Shown here one piece after another: positions 20,201-28,709 of a DNA stretch of 64,000 nucleotides; position 1 is the first letter of the stretch; each line of letters begins with the position of its first letter. This stretch comes from Lewinellaceae bacterium. Lineage in GTDB: Bacteria; Bacteroidota; Bacteroidia; Chitinophagales; Saprospiraceae. The notes beneath the pieces were generated by a model that searched no databases, was not told where the DNA came from, and saw only the letters and a list, made by a program, of their open reading frames with translations. The position numbers and the translations under genes are program-made. Where the stretch lies: positions 1 through 64,000 of the forward strand of contig JADJSY010000083.1 in NCBI GenBank assembly GCA_016711435.1, in the 5' to 3' direction.

Positions 20201-22172
20201 TTGTTTTTTACAGGAAATTCCCGTCGGCGCATTTGTACACAACAATACCCTGCCTGTTCCGATGGGAGGCAGTGCAGGTGTGACAAATACGTACCTGCAA
20301 ACCTTAGCCAGTGGCACAACCGGGCAATTGTTGTACACCTTGTTGCAACTCCCGCAGCATGGTTCGCTGCTGCTGAATGGCGTTACCCTTGGAACAGGCG
20401 GTACGTTTACCCAAGCGGATATTGATGCCAACTTGTTGGTTTACAGTCATCAAGGTAATGAAAACCTGTCGGACAATTTTTATTTTGATGTACTGGATCA
20501 AAGCAATGCCGCGTGGCTCCACCAAAATGTTTTCAGTATTCAGGTGATTCAAAACAACCTCAGCGCCAATGTGGCGCTGGCGCAACCGGTTTCCTGTCAT
20601 AATGGCTCCGATGCTGTGATCAGTGTGGAAGCATCCGGCTTAGACGGCGTCTATTCGTATAGCCTGAACGGCGCCGAACCACAAAGTTCCAACCTGTTCA
20701 GCGGCCTTTCGGCGGGCAGTTATTCGGTCGTAGTCACCGGGCAATTCGGTTTCACTGTTACTGCGGGAAACTTCGCCATTGGAAATCCGAGCCCTATCGA
20801 AATCAGTACAACCGTCAGCGGCAACAGCATTACCGTAACGGCCACCGGAGGAACCGGCGCCCTGGAATACAGCCTGGACGGGCAGAATATCCAGTCGGGC
20901 AATGTTTTTGAGCAGATTGAAGATGGAATCTATACCCTGATCGTTCGCGACGCCAATAACTGCACCGCAACAGCACAGGTGATCGTGGCCAATAACAGCC
21001 TGTTGGCTTTGCTCGAAGCGAACACCCAAATTTCCTGCTTTGGAGGTAATGACGGAAGTATTACTGCAAATGCATCAGGAAACCAGCCGCCTTTTGCATA
21101 CAGCCTGAATGGCATTGATTTTCAAGCATCTCCTGTATTTACAGGACTTGAGGCAGGCTCTTACACGGTCACCGTACGCGATGCGGGTGGTCTGACGACA
21201 ACGACCAATGAAGTGGTGCTGAATGAACCCAGCCAGTTGCTGGTATCTGCAACAGTAAATATCAACGATATTGGTGTTGTTTCTTCCGGCGGAATGCCAC
21301 CTTATTTCCTGACTATCAATGGGATAGCGTCGGATTCTTTTGCCTTTGTTGATCTGGCGGGAGGCGAATACATATTTGTGGTAACGGATGCAAATGGTTG
21401 TACCGCAAGCGCGGAAGCCACCGCATTGGGCAACACAATAGCCCTGACTTTAGTGGCAGCAAACCCGGTTTCCTGCAACGGCGACAGCGACGGTATCATT
21501 GGCATTTGTGTGGATGGCGGTATTGCGCCGCTGAGCGCTGTCATCACGCCGGCACTTGGCAATTACGCGGGCAGCACCGACAACTGCTCCCTGCTGGCAG
21601 CTTTCAGCGATCTGCCACCGGGCGAATACAGCATCACTATCACCGATGCGGGCGGGTTTTCAACTATCGCAGGCGCTACCGTGACGGAGCCGGAGCCAAT
21701 ATCAGTAAGCGCTTCTAACCAGGGTGACACGATTTTGGTTAGTGCAACAGGTGGTACTTTCAGTTTCGAGTACAGCCTCGACGGCGCTAACTGGCAGGCA
21801 TCGCCGGTATTTCCGGGTTTGACCGATGGAAACTACACGGTCTTCGCCAGAGACATCAAAGGCTGCGCCGACTCGATCGAATTTTTCCTGAACAGCGTAC
21901 AAACCATCGACCTTGCATCCGTCTGGGGCCTGAGCGTTTCGCCCAATCCCGGAACCGGTTTGTTCCAATTGAACATGCAACAAGCGCCTGCTGCGCTGCG
22001 CGGAGAAGTATTTGACCTGACCGGCCGTTCCTTGCGCCGGATGGACTTTACGCCGGGCAACGGGGCATTCCAAACGCTGATTGACGTACAGGATTTGCCG
22101 CAGGGCATCTATATATTGCGGCTGACAGACGGCGGGCGAACGGGCGCGCTGCGACTCAGCATCGCGCGTTAA
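17208..22172 (+). CDS. Secreted reprolysin-like metalloprotease with P-domain, SprB-like repeats and T9SS tail
   Basis: A 1654-residue secreted protein. The signal peptide is MSKRLTLLLCVLCCGGLLHAQ. A propeptide-like part (to about 205) precedes a zinc peptidase domain with HEMGHQFSANH at 340-350 (three His ligands, Glu341 catalytic) and a Met-turn candidate IMGYAG at about 370. Then come a beta-sandwich region (about 430-650), a fibronectin III-like module (about 760-840), a proprotein-convertase P-like domain (about 845-1000), several SprB-like repeats (VSCHNGSDAV, ISCFGGNDGS, VSCNGDSDGI) from about 1125 to 1560, and a T9SS sorting domain (VSPNPGTG, LPQGIYILRL). It probably acts at the cell surface or outside the cell. 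The position normally held by Gly in HExxHxxGxxH is Ser347. Confidence 0.9.
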   Translation: MSKRLTLLLCVLCCGGLLHAQSLWTDVSGRGETISGKRYTIPQAYRTLHLDVPALQALLANVPDHPVEGIVITLPMPDGGSARFHLYETPVMAPELQARYPQIRCYSGRGIDNPSATLKCDLTPWGFHAMVRSKQYGSIFIDPYAQGNREYYISYFKKDLQRKGEAAHFSCGVERAASDDVEILENNNPANSPAAEFQSDCQRRQYRLALACTREYAAFHGDTKPLVLAAMNTSMNRVNGLYENDLAITMQLVAKNDTLIFLSTESDPYSNSSGGTMLGQNVTTCNNRIGAANYDIGHVFSTGGGGIAGLGVVCTNGKARGVTGSDTPIGDGFDIDYVAHEMGHQFSANHTQNNNCSRADEASMEPGSASTIMGYAGICAPNVQNNSDDYFHAISLQEIGQFITSGDGNTCPLKTNTGNNLPNVDGGANYTIPRSTPFALTAVANDANADVLTYSWEQMDPQAATMPPNASNTTGPMFRSFDPSISPTRYFPRLQDIVNNANPTWEKLPGAARTMNFRVTVRDNNALGGCTSEDDVLLTVTGNAGPFLVTEPNTNVIWYIGDSKTITWDVANSNVAPVNCNLVRILLSTDGGYNYPIVLADSVPNTGFAMILTPDLVSNTCRVKVEAIGNVFFDISNQNFRIQPQPVPSFTLENSINALTICAGDTSTFSIETNVIAGFDGPVELSASGAPFGALVEISPNPIATMGTATVRITNVSPLTTGTYSLIIKGESGSIQQSDTVALIIFPGIPAISDPIAPADGSSGQSTSTTLYWGEVNFATAYTVQVSQSPAFSNFAYNQTQAGASATVSNLQAGAVYYWRVRASNPCGDAAFSEIFSFQVQNQQCDQVFISTDVPLVVDNASINTALSVLDVPVVAVISSVQVNMEATHSWVGDLSATIMTPWGQDIQLFDRPGIPATNFGCGNNNLNLSFSDQAALSAAALESQCNNSNPALSGLFQPIQPLSVVYGQGATGQWRLALRDNDGSDDGGSLDSWSLRFCFLQEIPVGAFVHNNTLPVPMGGSAGVTNTYLQTLASGTTGQLLYTLLQLPQHGSLLLNGVTLGTGGTFTQADIDANLLVYSHQGNENLSDNFYFDVLDQSNAAWLHQNVFSIQVIQNNLSANVALAQPVSCHNGSDAVISVEASGLDGVYSYSLNGAEPQSSNLFSGLSAGSYSVVVTGQFGFTVTAGNFAIGNPSPIEISTTVSGNSITVTATGGTGALEYSLDGQNIQSGNVFEQIEDGIYTLIVRDANNCTATAQVIVANNSLLALLEANTQISCFGGNDGSITANASGNQPPFAYSLNGIDFQASPVFTGLEAGSYTVTVRDAGGLTTTTNEVVLNEPSQLLVSATVNINDIGVVSSGGMPPYFLTINGIASDSFAFVDLAGGEYIFVVTDANGCTASAEATALGNTIALTLVAANPVSCNGDSDGIIGICVDGGIAPLSAVITPALGNYAGSTDNCSLLAAFSDLPPGEYSITITDAGGFSTIAGATVTEPEPISVSASNQGDTILVSATGGTFSFEYSLDGANWQASPVFPGLTDGNYTVFARDIKGCADSIEFFLNSVQTIDLASVWGLSVSPNPGTGLFQLNMQQAPAALRGEVFDLTGRSLRRMDFTPGNGAFQTLIDVQDLPQGIYILRLTDGGRTGALRLSIAR

Positions 22173-22212
22173 AACTGATTTGATGCTGTGGATAACTTCC
22201 GGGCCGCAAACT

Positions 22213-22244
22213 TTGCCATTCTCCTGTGATTTGATGTACTTTTG
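22213..22244 (+). promoter_or_regulatory. Bacteroidota promoter for dnaX
   Basis: TTG at 22213-22215, a 21-nt spacer and TACTTTTG at 22237-22244. The dnaX ATG at 22252 lies only 7 nt past the box, so the transcript may start at or next to the AUG. Confidence 0.6.
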
Positions 22245-22251
22245 TCAGTAG

Positions 22252-23999
22252 ATGAGCAACTTTATTGTTTCGGCCCGGAAGTATCGTCCACAGCGCTTTC
22301 AAGACGTTGTGGGGCAACAACACGTTGCAGGCACCCTCAAAAACGCATTGGCTACCGACCATGTCGCCCATGCCTTCCTCTTTACCGGTCCGCGCGGGGT
22401 GGGTAAAACGACCTGTGCGCGTATTTTAGCCAAGATACTCAACTGCGAAAACCGCACGAAAGACTACGAAGCCTGCGATACCTGCGCTTCCTGCAAATCT
22501 TTCAACGAAAATGCCTCTTTCAATATCATTGAACTGGACGCTGCTTCCAATAATTCGGTCGAGCATATCCGGGCGCTCACGGAACAAGTGCGTTTTCAGC
22601 CGCAGCAAGGCCGTTACAAGGTGTTTATCATCGACGAGGTGCACATGCTCTCCAACCAGGCGTTCAATGCTTTTTTGAAAACACTGGAAGAACCGCCGCC
22701 TTATGCCATTTTTATCCTGGCCACGACGGAAAAGCATAAAATCATTCCGACCATCCTTTCCCGCTGCCAGATTTTTGATTTCCGGCGCATTACGGTAGCG
22801 GATATGGCCCTGCATTTGAAGGGAATTTGTGAGAAAGAAGGCATCGAGGCCGAAGAGGATGCCCTGCACATCATCGGACAAAGGCGGACGGCGCCTTGCG
22901 CGATGCCTTGTCTATTTTCGACCGCATTACCAGTTTTTCGGGTAAAAAAATCCGGTACAGCGATGTGATCGAAAACCTGAACGTCCTCGATTACGACTAT
23001 TATTTTCAAATAACGGACGCTTTACTGGCTGAAGATGCTGCGGTGATTCTGAATTTATTCGATCAGATTTTACGCAAAGGCTTTGAGCCGGATATTTTTA
23101 TAAGCGGTCTGGCGGAACACCTGCGCAACATCCTCGTTTGTAAAGACGCTTCCACTTTGGCCTTGCTTGAAGTGGGCGAATCGCTCCGCGAACGCTACCG
23201 GAAACAGGCAACGCTCACGCCCGCTACTTTCCTGTTGACAGCACTGAACCTCTGCAACGACTGCGATATTAACTTCAAGATGGCCCGCCACAAACGGCTG
23301 CACGTTGAAATGGCCCTGCTGAAAATGTGCTATATTCACCGCGCCGTACCTGCCGCCGTACAGGAAAAAAAAACGACTGACCTGACGAAAGACCGCGTAC
23401 AAGCAGTTACAAACGCCTCCAACGCCACGCCAACGGCTATTCCCACGCCACCTCCGCCCAAAACAGGCAACGGAAATGCCATGCCGCTGGATCGCGACGA
23501 AATGATTGCCCTGGCTTCCGGTATCCGGCAGGGCGTCAAAAAAGCGGAAAGTATCCCCCTTCGCCTCGACGCGTACGACCAGGCTGTAGAAGTGGAAGAA
23601 GCCCACAAAGCCAGCCTCCAAAGCCGTCTTTCTCTCGAAAATATTCAAACGGAGTGGGCTGCTTACGCCAATTCAATCGAATCCAATCTTTTGCGGATGG
23701 CGCTCACCGGCGCTGAGCTGCAACTCAACGGGCATATTTTGCTGGTTACGGTTAAAAGTATTACCGACCGCAATCACGTGCAGGGCGAAACCCTGCGTCT
23801 GCTCGATACCCTGCGCCGCCGCCTGCACGACATGTCCCTGAAAATCGAGCTGGCCATCGATGAAACGAAAGCGCAGGAACAGCTGGTCGCGCGTCCTCAA
23901 CGCGCCCTGACTTCCAAAGAAAAACTCGAACGCCTGAAAGAGTCGAACCCGATGGTGGAGGAGTTTTTGCGGCGTTTTGATTTGAAAATGGACGAATAG
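22252..23999 (+). CDS. dnaX: DNA polymerase III subunit gamma/tau, frameshifted
   Basis: The clamp-loader ATPase of the replisome. Seen: YRPQRFQDVVGQ, Walker A GPRGVGKTT (46-54), the four zinc Cys (65, 75, 78, 81), Walker B IIDEVH (126-131), LEEPP and ILSRCQ. Reading is broken at about 22879-22884: caaagg gives GQRRTAPC, while one extra A gives GQKADGALRDALSIFD, continuing in the frame that ends at 23999. The repaired protein has about 582 residues with the usual domain III and a linker plus tau-like tail. The break lies in the ATPase core, far from the usual programmed slip site, and the gene is essential, so a sequence error is the best explanation. Confidence 0.93.
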
Positions 24000-24298
24000 G
24001 GTGATTATTAGTTATCGGTTATTAGTTATCAGGGGGAAATGCTCTTGGCATGGGTAGGACATTTAATCGGGTGTTTTTAAATATTTAATATTTTCAAAAC
24101 CGGCGGGCTAGTGGAGGGGGGGGAGAGGGGGGTCCCCCCCCCCGCGCGCCGGGGAATTTAGGCCCCCCGCCGAAAAAACCGCTTGGTTTGTTTGTTCTTG
24201 TAATCTGTTTCCTCTATCTTTTTGTCAAACAACGGTACTGGCCCAAAGCACATCTCGCTTCTCTCACCCTCTCACTTCTCACTTCTCACCTCTAAAAA
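24000..24298. other. Intergenic region with ATAAC repeat, G/C-run patch and CTTCTCA tandem
   Basis: No gene. 24003-24032 holds TTATTAGTTATCGGTTATTAG, related to the ATAAC repeats elsewhere. 24101-24180 is an extreme patch of G and C runs unlike anything else in the window. 24250-24297 is a CT-rich tandem (CTCACTTCTCACTTCTCACC) reaching the start of the crp-like gene; it resembles the array at 47371-47450 and may be the right arm of a hairpin whose left arm is corrupted. Confidence 0.5.
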
Positions 24299-24991
24299 AT
24301 GCAAGCGCTCTGGCACCTCGAAAACATCGACGTTACCCATCTACTTTGTCCGCTTAAATTAGGCGACGAAGCATTGATGGCAAAGCACCTGCATAAAACC
24401 TACAAAAAAGGGGAACCTGTTTACGTGCCCACCGAATTATCTGACCGCATCTTTTTTATTGATGAAGGCCGTATCAAAATTTCCGTGATGAATGAGGAAG
24501 GAAAAGAAATTACCAAGACTATTCTCGGCAGGGGCGAAGTGTTCGGCGAACTGGCATTGCTGGGCGAACAGGTACGCCATGATTTTGCCACTGCATTGGA
24601 AGACACGAGGGTATGTATCGTTTCCTTAGATGAATTGCGCGGACTGATGCGCGAACGCAACGAACTACACCTGTTTTTTATGAAAATGTTCGGTACCCGG
24701 CAACTGGAAATGGAGCGCCGCCTGGAATCTCTCATTTTTCGCGACAGCCGCAGCCGCATCGTGGAGTTTTTGCTGGGCCTGGTAAAAAGTAAAGGACAGC
24801 GGGTAGGGTACGAATGGGTGGTGCGGCAATTTCTCACCCACCAGGAAATAGCCAACCTGACCGCTACCAGCCGGCAAACCGTAACGACCACATTGAACGA
24901 CCTGCGCTATAAAAAACTGCTGACATTTAATCGGTCGAGGTTGCTGGTGAGGGATTTGGAAAAATTGGAGATGGAACTGCGAAACGGCTAA
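24299..24991 (+). CDS. Crp/Fnr family transcriptional regulator
   Basis: A 230-residue regulator. Residues about 20-135 form a cyclic-nucleotide-binding-like beta-roll (KKGEPVYVPTELSDRIFFIDEGRIKIS, GRGEVFGELALLGE). A dimerisation helix follows, and a winged helix at about 165-220 has the HTH_Crp signature LTHQEIANLTATSRQTVTTTLNDLR. No Cys cluster of the Fnr iron-sulphur type is visible, so the effector is unknown; the FGELALL loop is compatible with nucleotide binding. The downstream methyltransferase begins 2 bases after its stop. Confidence 0.93.
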   Translation: MQALWHLENIDVTHLLCPLKLGDEALMAKHLHKTYKKGEPVYVPTELSDRIFFIDEGRIKISVMNEEGKEITKTILGRGEVFGELALLGEQVRHDFATALEDTRVCIVSLDELRGLMRERNELHLFFMKMFGTRQLEMERRLESLIFRDSRSRIVEFLLGLVKSKGQRVGYEWVVRQFLTHQEIANLTATSRQTVTTTLNDLRYKKLLTFNRSRLLVRDLEKLEMELRNG

Positions 24992-24993
24992 GT

Positions 24994-25734
24994 ATGAAAG
25001 ATAACTTCTCCGCCCAATCCAACGAGTACGCCCGTTTCAGACCCGGCTACCCGCCTGAACTATTGGAGGAAATCTGCCAATTGTGCAGCGCGTTTGACTG
25101 CGCCTGGGATTGCGCGACCGGCAACGGCCAGATCGCCGCCGCGCTGTCCGAACATTTCCGGCAGGTAGAGGCTACGGACATCAGCGAGAACCAGTTGAAA
25201 AACGCGATTCAAAAACCCAATATCCGCTACCAGGTAGCCGCTGCGGAGGCTGCGGTGTTTCCACCGGGTATTTTCGACCTGGTGATCGTCGGCCAGGCGG
25301 CGCACTGGTTTGATCTTGAAAAATTTTACCCGGAAGTTCGGCGTGTGTTAAAACCCGGCGGCATTCTGGCTTTGATCGGGTACAATCTGCTTGAAATTGA
25401 TGTGGAAACGGATGCCGTGGTGCAACATCTATACAGCGATGTGTTGGGAAAATACTGGGATGCAGAGCGCCACCTTATTGAAACGGCCTATACGACGATT
25501 CCTTTCCCATTCCCGGAGATCGATTTTCAGGAAACTGCCATGTGCTATGAATGGCGTTTCGACCAACTGCTGGGTTTTCTCCAAACCTGGTCGGCGGTGC
25601 AGCATTTTACCCGCGAACAAGGATTTTCTCCCATAACTGAATCATTTATTGCAGCATTGCGGGCTACCTGGCCCGAAAACAGTCTAAAAACGGTGACTTT
25701 TCCCATTTTTGGGCGAATCGGGAGAAGTGTTTAG
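24994..25734 (+). CDS. Class I SAM-dependent methyltransferase
   Basis: A 246-residue Methyltransf_11-like enzyme. Motif I is degenerate but present (DCATGNGQIAAAL), the acidic end of strand 2 is VEATDISENQL, and motif post-I/II is FDLVIVGQAAHWFDLEKFYPEVRRVLKPGG. This AHWFD form is typical of the small-molecule methyltransferase group related to yeast trans-aconitate methyltransferase. Substrate unknown. It follows the Crp-type gene almost without gap, so the pair is probably one operon. Confidence 0.88.
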   Translation: MKDNFSAQSNEYARFRPGYPPELLEEICQLCSAFDCAWDCATGNGQIAAALSEHFRQVEATDISENQLKNAIQKPNIRYQVAAAEAAVFPPGIFDLVIVGQAAHWFDLEKFYPEVRRVLKPGGILALIGYNLLEIDVETDAVVQHLYSDVLGKYWDAERHLIETAYTTIPFPFPEIDFQETAMCYEWRFDQLLGFLQTWSAVQHFTREQGFSPITESFIAALRATWPENSLKTVTFPIFGRIGRSV

Positions 25735-25877
25735 GGCCTGAAGTGTACTGACTCACCGGATTTGCCTAAAGCCAACTGAGATGCTTGATTTTGATGCAAG
25801 AGGCACTTCGCAACAAAATCATCAATTTGAACATCCGGCAAGAGTCGCTACAAAAGATACCCGTTTATCACCCTTCA

Positions 25878-27401
25878 TCACCGTTGCACGCTGAATTTCC
25901 GTACCACACTTGATTCCCCTATTTGAATATGTATCCAGTAGATGCCTTCCGGCCAGCCTTTAACGGATAGTATGGCCGTATGGATGCCTGCGTATGTAGT
26001 TTCCGGGTCAAAAGAATACACCATTTGGCCCAAAGCATTAAAAACAGCACAGCGGGTCTGCGCATGCCCGGCAATTTCCCATTCCACAAACAGTTGATTG
26101 CCGACGGGATTGGGGTACAATTTCAGGTTATACGCCTGGTGGTTATCCGATACGGCGGAAGTAGCAAGCGCCCCGAACCCCCGGTCGTCGTACGCGCCAA
26201 ATTCGTCGCCGGACATGATGGGAATCACCGGGTTGTCGATATTATACAGTTTGTAGTATCCGCTCCCAAAGTTGCAGCACATCCCGTCGCCGTAAGCATC
26301 CACGAAGTGAAGGGAATAACAACCCGGTTCGGGCAGCGAAAGCGTATCCTTGATAAGCGCGTTATTGGGGTAAGTGCCTAGCCCGGGTGTGAGTTCATAC
26401 GCTACATTCCCGCCATTGGGGCCTACATTTTCATTGCCACCGTGATCCAGCACATTCCCCATATCGTCGCGGAGTTCCCAATAGGTTTCAATAGCATAGT
26501 CATCGGTGCGAATTTTCAGGATAACCTGCTGGCTGTTAAAATCCGGCGCAACGGAGAAATGATCTATTTTTACGTTGTTGGAAAAATCGTCATCCCCGCC
26601 ATCGTTCACCGTACTGATGATTGTTTTGAGCATTCCGGGACTGTTTACAGGCCAACTATCCAAAACAATCGGCGCTTCGCCATATACCGGCAAGTTGCCA
26701 TACCATTCCAGGGTTTGAATGGTATTATTGTCCCACTTCAATTCGATGGTAGCAGATTGCAGGGGCGCGGAGCCGAGGTTTACCAAATTGAAAGACGGCG
26801 TCATGGGAAGCGCTCCGCATATTTCCCGGAGTGCAGACCCCGGCGTATATTGAAAAATACCGGCATTGTTGGTTCCATAAGCCACCGGGCATTTTTGCGC
26901 TTCTTCCCAGAGCGCATCCGCGCTTACAGGATTTACCACATAGGTTTTTTTATTCGGGCAAATAATCAGCACCGCAGGGAGGTAACTGACCTGGAAGGAA
27001 TCGGCAATGGCGGCATTGTCGAAAATGGGATAGGTAACACCGTTTACATAACTGCCCGGAGAATAGTCATTGCAACCCGGGAGTCCGTTCAGGCAATCTA
27101 CATTTGTATCCGGGTCGCCTTCTACGTATAGCACTTGCAGGGTGTTGTCGCCCGCCGGGCCATGTGCAGCGTATAATTCCTGCATGGCGCCGCTGTTGTG
27201 GTAGGCCCAACAGGGCGGGCACCAGGTAGCGCTGATTTCCAGCACCACAATTTTGCCGGACGCCAGAATATCATACAAATGCCAGCTCTGGCCGTTGATA
27301 TCCGTTGCTGTAAAATCCGGCGCCACTGCACCTGAAGGTAATTGTGCGGACAAACGCAGCACAATTACCAGCCAAAAGGCAAACACCGGGTACTTTTTCA
27401 T
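25878..27401 (-). CDS. Secreted thioredoxin-fold (redoxin/TlpA-like) protein with T9SS sorting domain
   Basis: A 507-residue exported protein. The signal peptide MKKYPVFAFWLVIVLRLSAQ is followed by an AhpC/TSA-redoxin domain (about 25-180) with APDFTATDINGQSWHLYD and an intact CPPC at 61-64 (SATWCPPCWAYH). The middle part (about 195-420) is beta-rich with a CCNFGSGYY Cys pair; the tail is a T9SS type A domain (LYPNPVGNQLF, FNALGQMVY, PEGIYWIHI). It probably performs thiol redox chemistry or metal/disulfide handling at the surface. Divergent from the small T9SS cargo gene, with facing promoters between them. Confidence 0.9.
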   Translation of the reverse strand: MKKYPVFAFWLVIVLRLSAQLPSGAVAPDFTATDINGQSWHLYDILASGKIVVLEISATWCPPCWAYHNSGAMQELYAAHGPAGDNTLQVLYVEGDPDTNVDCLNGLPGCNDYSPGSYVNGVTYPIFDNAAIADSFQVSYLPAVLIICPNKKTYVVNPVSADALWEEAQKCPVAYGTNNAGIFQYTPGSALREICGALPMTPSFNLVNLGSAPLQSATIELKWDNNTIQTLEWYGNLPVYGEAPIVLDSWPVNSPGMLKTIISTVNDGGDDDFSNNVKIDHFSVAPDFNSQQVILKIRTDDYAIETYWELRDDMGNVLDHGGNENVGPNGGNVAYELTPGLGTYPNNALIKDTLSLPEPGCYSLHFVDAYGDGMCCNFGSGYYKLYNIDNPVIPIMSGDEFGAYDDRGFGALATSAVSDNHQAYNLKLYPNPVGNQLFVEWEIAGHAQTRCAVFNALGQMVYSFDPETTYAGIHTAILSVKGWPEGIYWIHIQIGESSVVRKFSVQR

Positions 27402-27442
27402 GGTTATCTTTGCTAAAATTTTCCAAATGGGCTTAGCCTCTA

Positions 27443-27472
27443 CAAAAATAGATAGGGGATTTGGGCTTCCAA
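27443..27472 (-). promoter_or_regulatory. Minus-strand promoter for the redoxin-T9SS gene
   Basis: Read on the minus strand: TTG (27472-27470), a 19-nt spacer, TATTTTTG (27450-27443). The start codon at 27401 lies about 40 nt further on. It overlaps the likely -35 area of the divergent plus-strand promoter. Confidence 0.5.
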
Positions 27473-27474
27473 CC

Positions 27475-27482
27475 TATCTTTG
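27475..27482 (+). promoter_or_regulatory. Candidate -7 box for the small T9SS cargo gene
   Basis: TATCTTTG matches TAnnTTTG and lies 37 nt before the ATG at 27520. No well-placed TTG was found upstream, so only the -7 element is supported. Confidence 0.45.
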
Positions 27483-27519
27483 TTTAAAATTACTCAACCT
27501 GCTAATCACAGACAAATTC

Positions 27520-28197
27520 ATGATGAAAAATTTGTTTACACTTATCGCCTTCCTGTGCTGCGCACAACTCTTTGGTCAGGCCGTTTTTTCCATTGCACCA
27601 CTCAATCCGCAGGCAACCTACGGTTCTGATGCGGATGATCCCAAGGCCGAAAATACAATTTATAACCTTACTACTACAGCCAAAAATATTCGCTGGGAGC
27701 GCACCATTCTCAACCTGAGCGCTGACTGCGAAACATACGTCTGCGATCCGCTGTACTGCTATGGCCCGTCCGCTTCGGCAAAAACGTTCCCACTGGAGCC
27801 AAGTGCAACAGGTAATATCAGTGTTCATCTGCTCCTGCCAGACGTTATTTCGGCTACTACGGTAGTGCGCCTCAAGTTTTTTGACGAAAGCAACCCTGCC
27901 GATTCTATTGTGACTGTTTACACGGTTTCCACGGAGGTAGTCGGAACGGAAGAAGAAGCCGCTGCCGCCCGCATTAAACTGTTCCCCAACCCAACGGTGG
28001 AATCCTTCACCCTCGAAAATGCAGACCTGGTTTCGGCTATCCGCATTTTCAGCCTCGATGGCCGCCAGGTAAGCCGTATGGAGGCAGAACCCAGCCAGGT
28101 GTATTCGCTGGCCGGCCAGCCCACTGGATCATACATCATCGTGATGGAAAACCAGAAAGGCCAGGTGCTGAGATCGATGGAAGTCCGCAAGCAGTAA
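27520..28197 (+). CDS. Small secreted protein with T9SS sorting domain
   Basis: The ATG pair at 27520/27523 opens a signal peptide (MMKNLFTLIAFLCCAQLFGQ); the frame upstream of it overlaps the divergent gene and has no signal. The 225-residue product has a beta-rich domain (about 22-135) with ADCETYVCDPLYCYGP, whose three Cys could form disulfides, resembling COG1470/DUF-type immunoglobulin-like modules. A T9SS type A sorting domain follows (IKLFPNPTVESF, IFSLDGRQV, TGSYIIVM). Function unknown; likely surface exposed. Confidence 0.85.
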   Translation: MMKNLFTLIAFLCCAQLFGQAVFSIAPLNPQATYGSDADDPKAENTIYNLTTTAKNIRWERTILNLSADCETYVCDPLYCYGPSASAKTFPLEPSATGNISVHLLLPDVISATTVVRLKFFDESNPADSIVTVYTVSTEVVGTEEEAAAARIKLFPNPTVESFTLENADLVSAIRIFSLDGRQVSRMEAEPSQVYSLAGQPTGSYIIVMENQKGQVLRSMEVRKQ

Positions 28198-28256
28198 CGC
28201 CGAACCCTGTGCTCAAGCAAACGTCCTTTCTTACCGCTACCGGGATTCCGGGCGTA

Positions 28257-28287
28257 ACTTCCCGAAAGTTTTAAACTTTCGGGAAGT
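28257..28287. repeat. Palindrome ACTTCCCGAAAGTTT (15-bp arms, 1-nt centre)
   Basis: Arms 28257-28271 and 28273-28287 are exact reverse complements around a single T. It is 59 bases downstream of the T9SS cargo stop. It could fold as a tight RNA hairpin or be a REP-like/mobile palindrome. Confidence 0.7.
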
Positions 28288-28570
28288 TGGGAGCATTCGA
28301 GCGTTTTTTGGAGTGGGTTCTGTTTTGCCTGATGGAAAGTCCGTGTGATCTGCGGTGTATGCTACGGTGTGCGCTATTTTTATCATGCTGACGGAATCCG
28401 TCCGTGTTACGGGCGCGTTTCAACTTGATTTTCCCTTGTAGAGTGGACGGAATCCGGCAACATGACAATGGGGCATGGCGTCATTTCGCAGCCAGATAAA
28501 CGGAGTGAATTGCATTGATAGCAGGAAATCGCCTTTTCGAACCGACTAATCATCACCAAAAGCAACGTGA

Positions 28571-28604
28571 AATTTTGACAACTTTCAAAAAAGTTGTCAA
28601 AATT
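28571..28604. repeat. Hairpin AATTTTGACAACTT (14-bp arms)
   Basis: Arms 28571-28584 and 28591-28604 are exact complements around TCAAAA. It sits about 105 bases beyond the caspase-FGE stop on the minus strand and ends in A/T runs on both sides, so a two-way terminator role is plausible. Confidence 0.65.
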
Positions 28605-28709
28605 AGTGCCCGGCCTGAACTTACCTGACAGGCTCCGGCGGAATTCTCAAGTACCAGGTCTTTGGCACAACAGATTCAAAAGGTAAAAGAATCAAAGGGT
28701 TACTTTGTC

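Larger units (their letters stand above)
28198..28709. other. Gene-free 512-bp spacer with two palindromes
   Basis: Lies between convergent genes. It holds a 31-bp near-perfect palindrome at 28257-28287 and a 14-bp-arm hairpin at 28571-28604, plus a half copy of the GCCGAAC palindrome at 28200. GACGGAATCCG occurs at about 28391 and 28448 as a short direct repeat. No frame in between looks like a protein. Confidence 0.5.

Noticed and set aside
22870..22900. Programmed frameshift making a short dnaX product
   Set aside because: The site lacks the A AAA AAG slip heptamer and falls inside the ATPase core, unlike known dnaX slippage; an indel error fits better.
24000..24300. Replication origin or plasmid junction
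   Set aside because: No DnaA boxes, no origin-linked genes; the odd composition is better explained by a sequencing or assembly fault.
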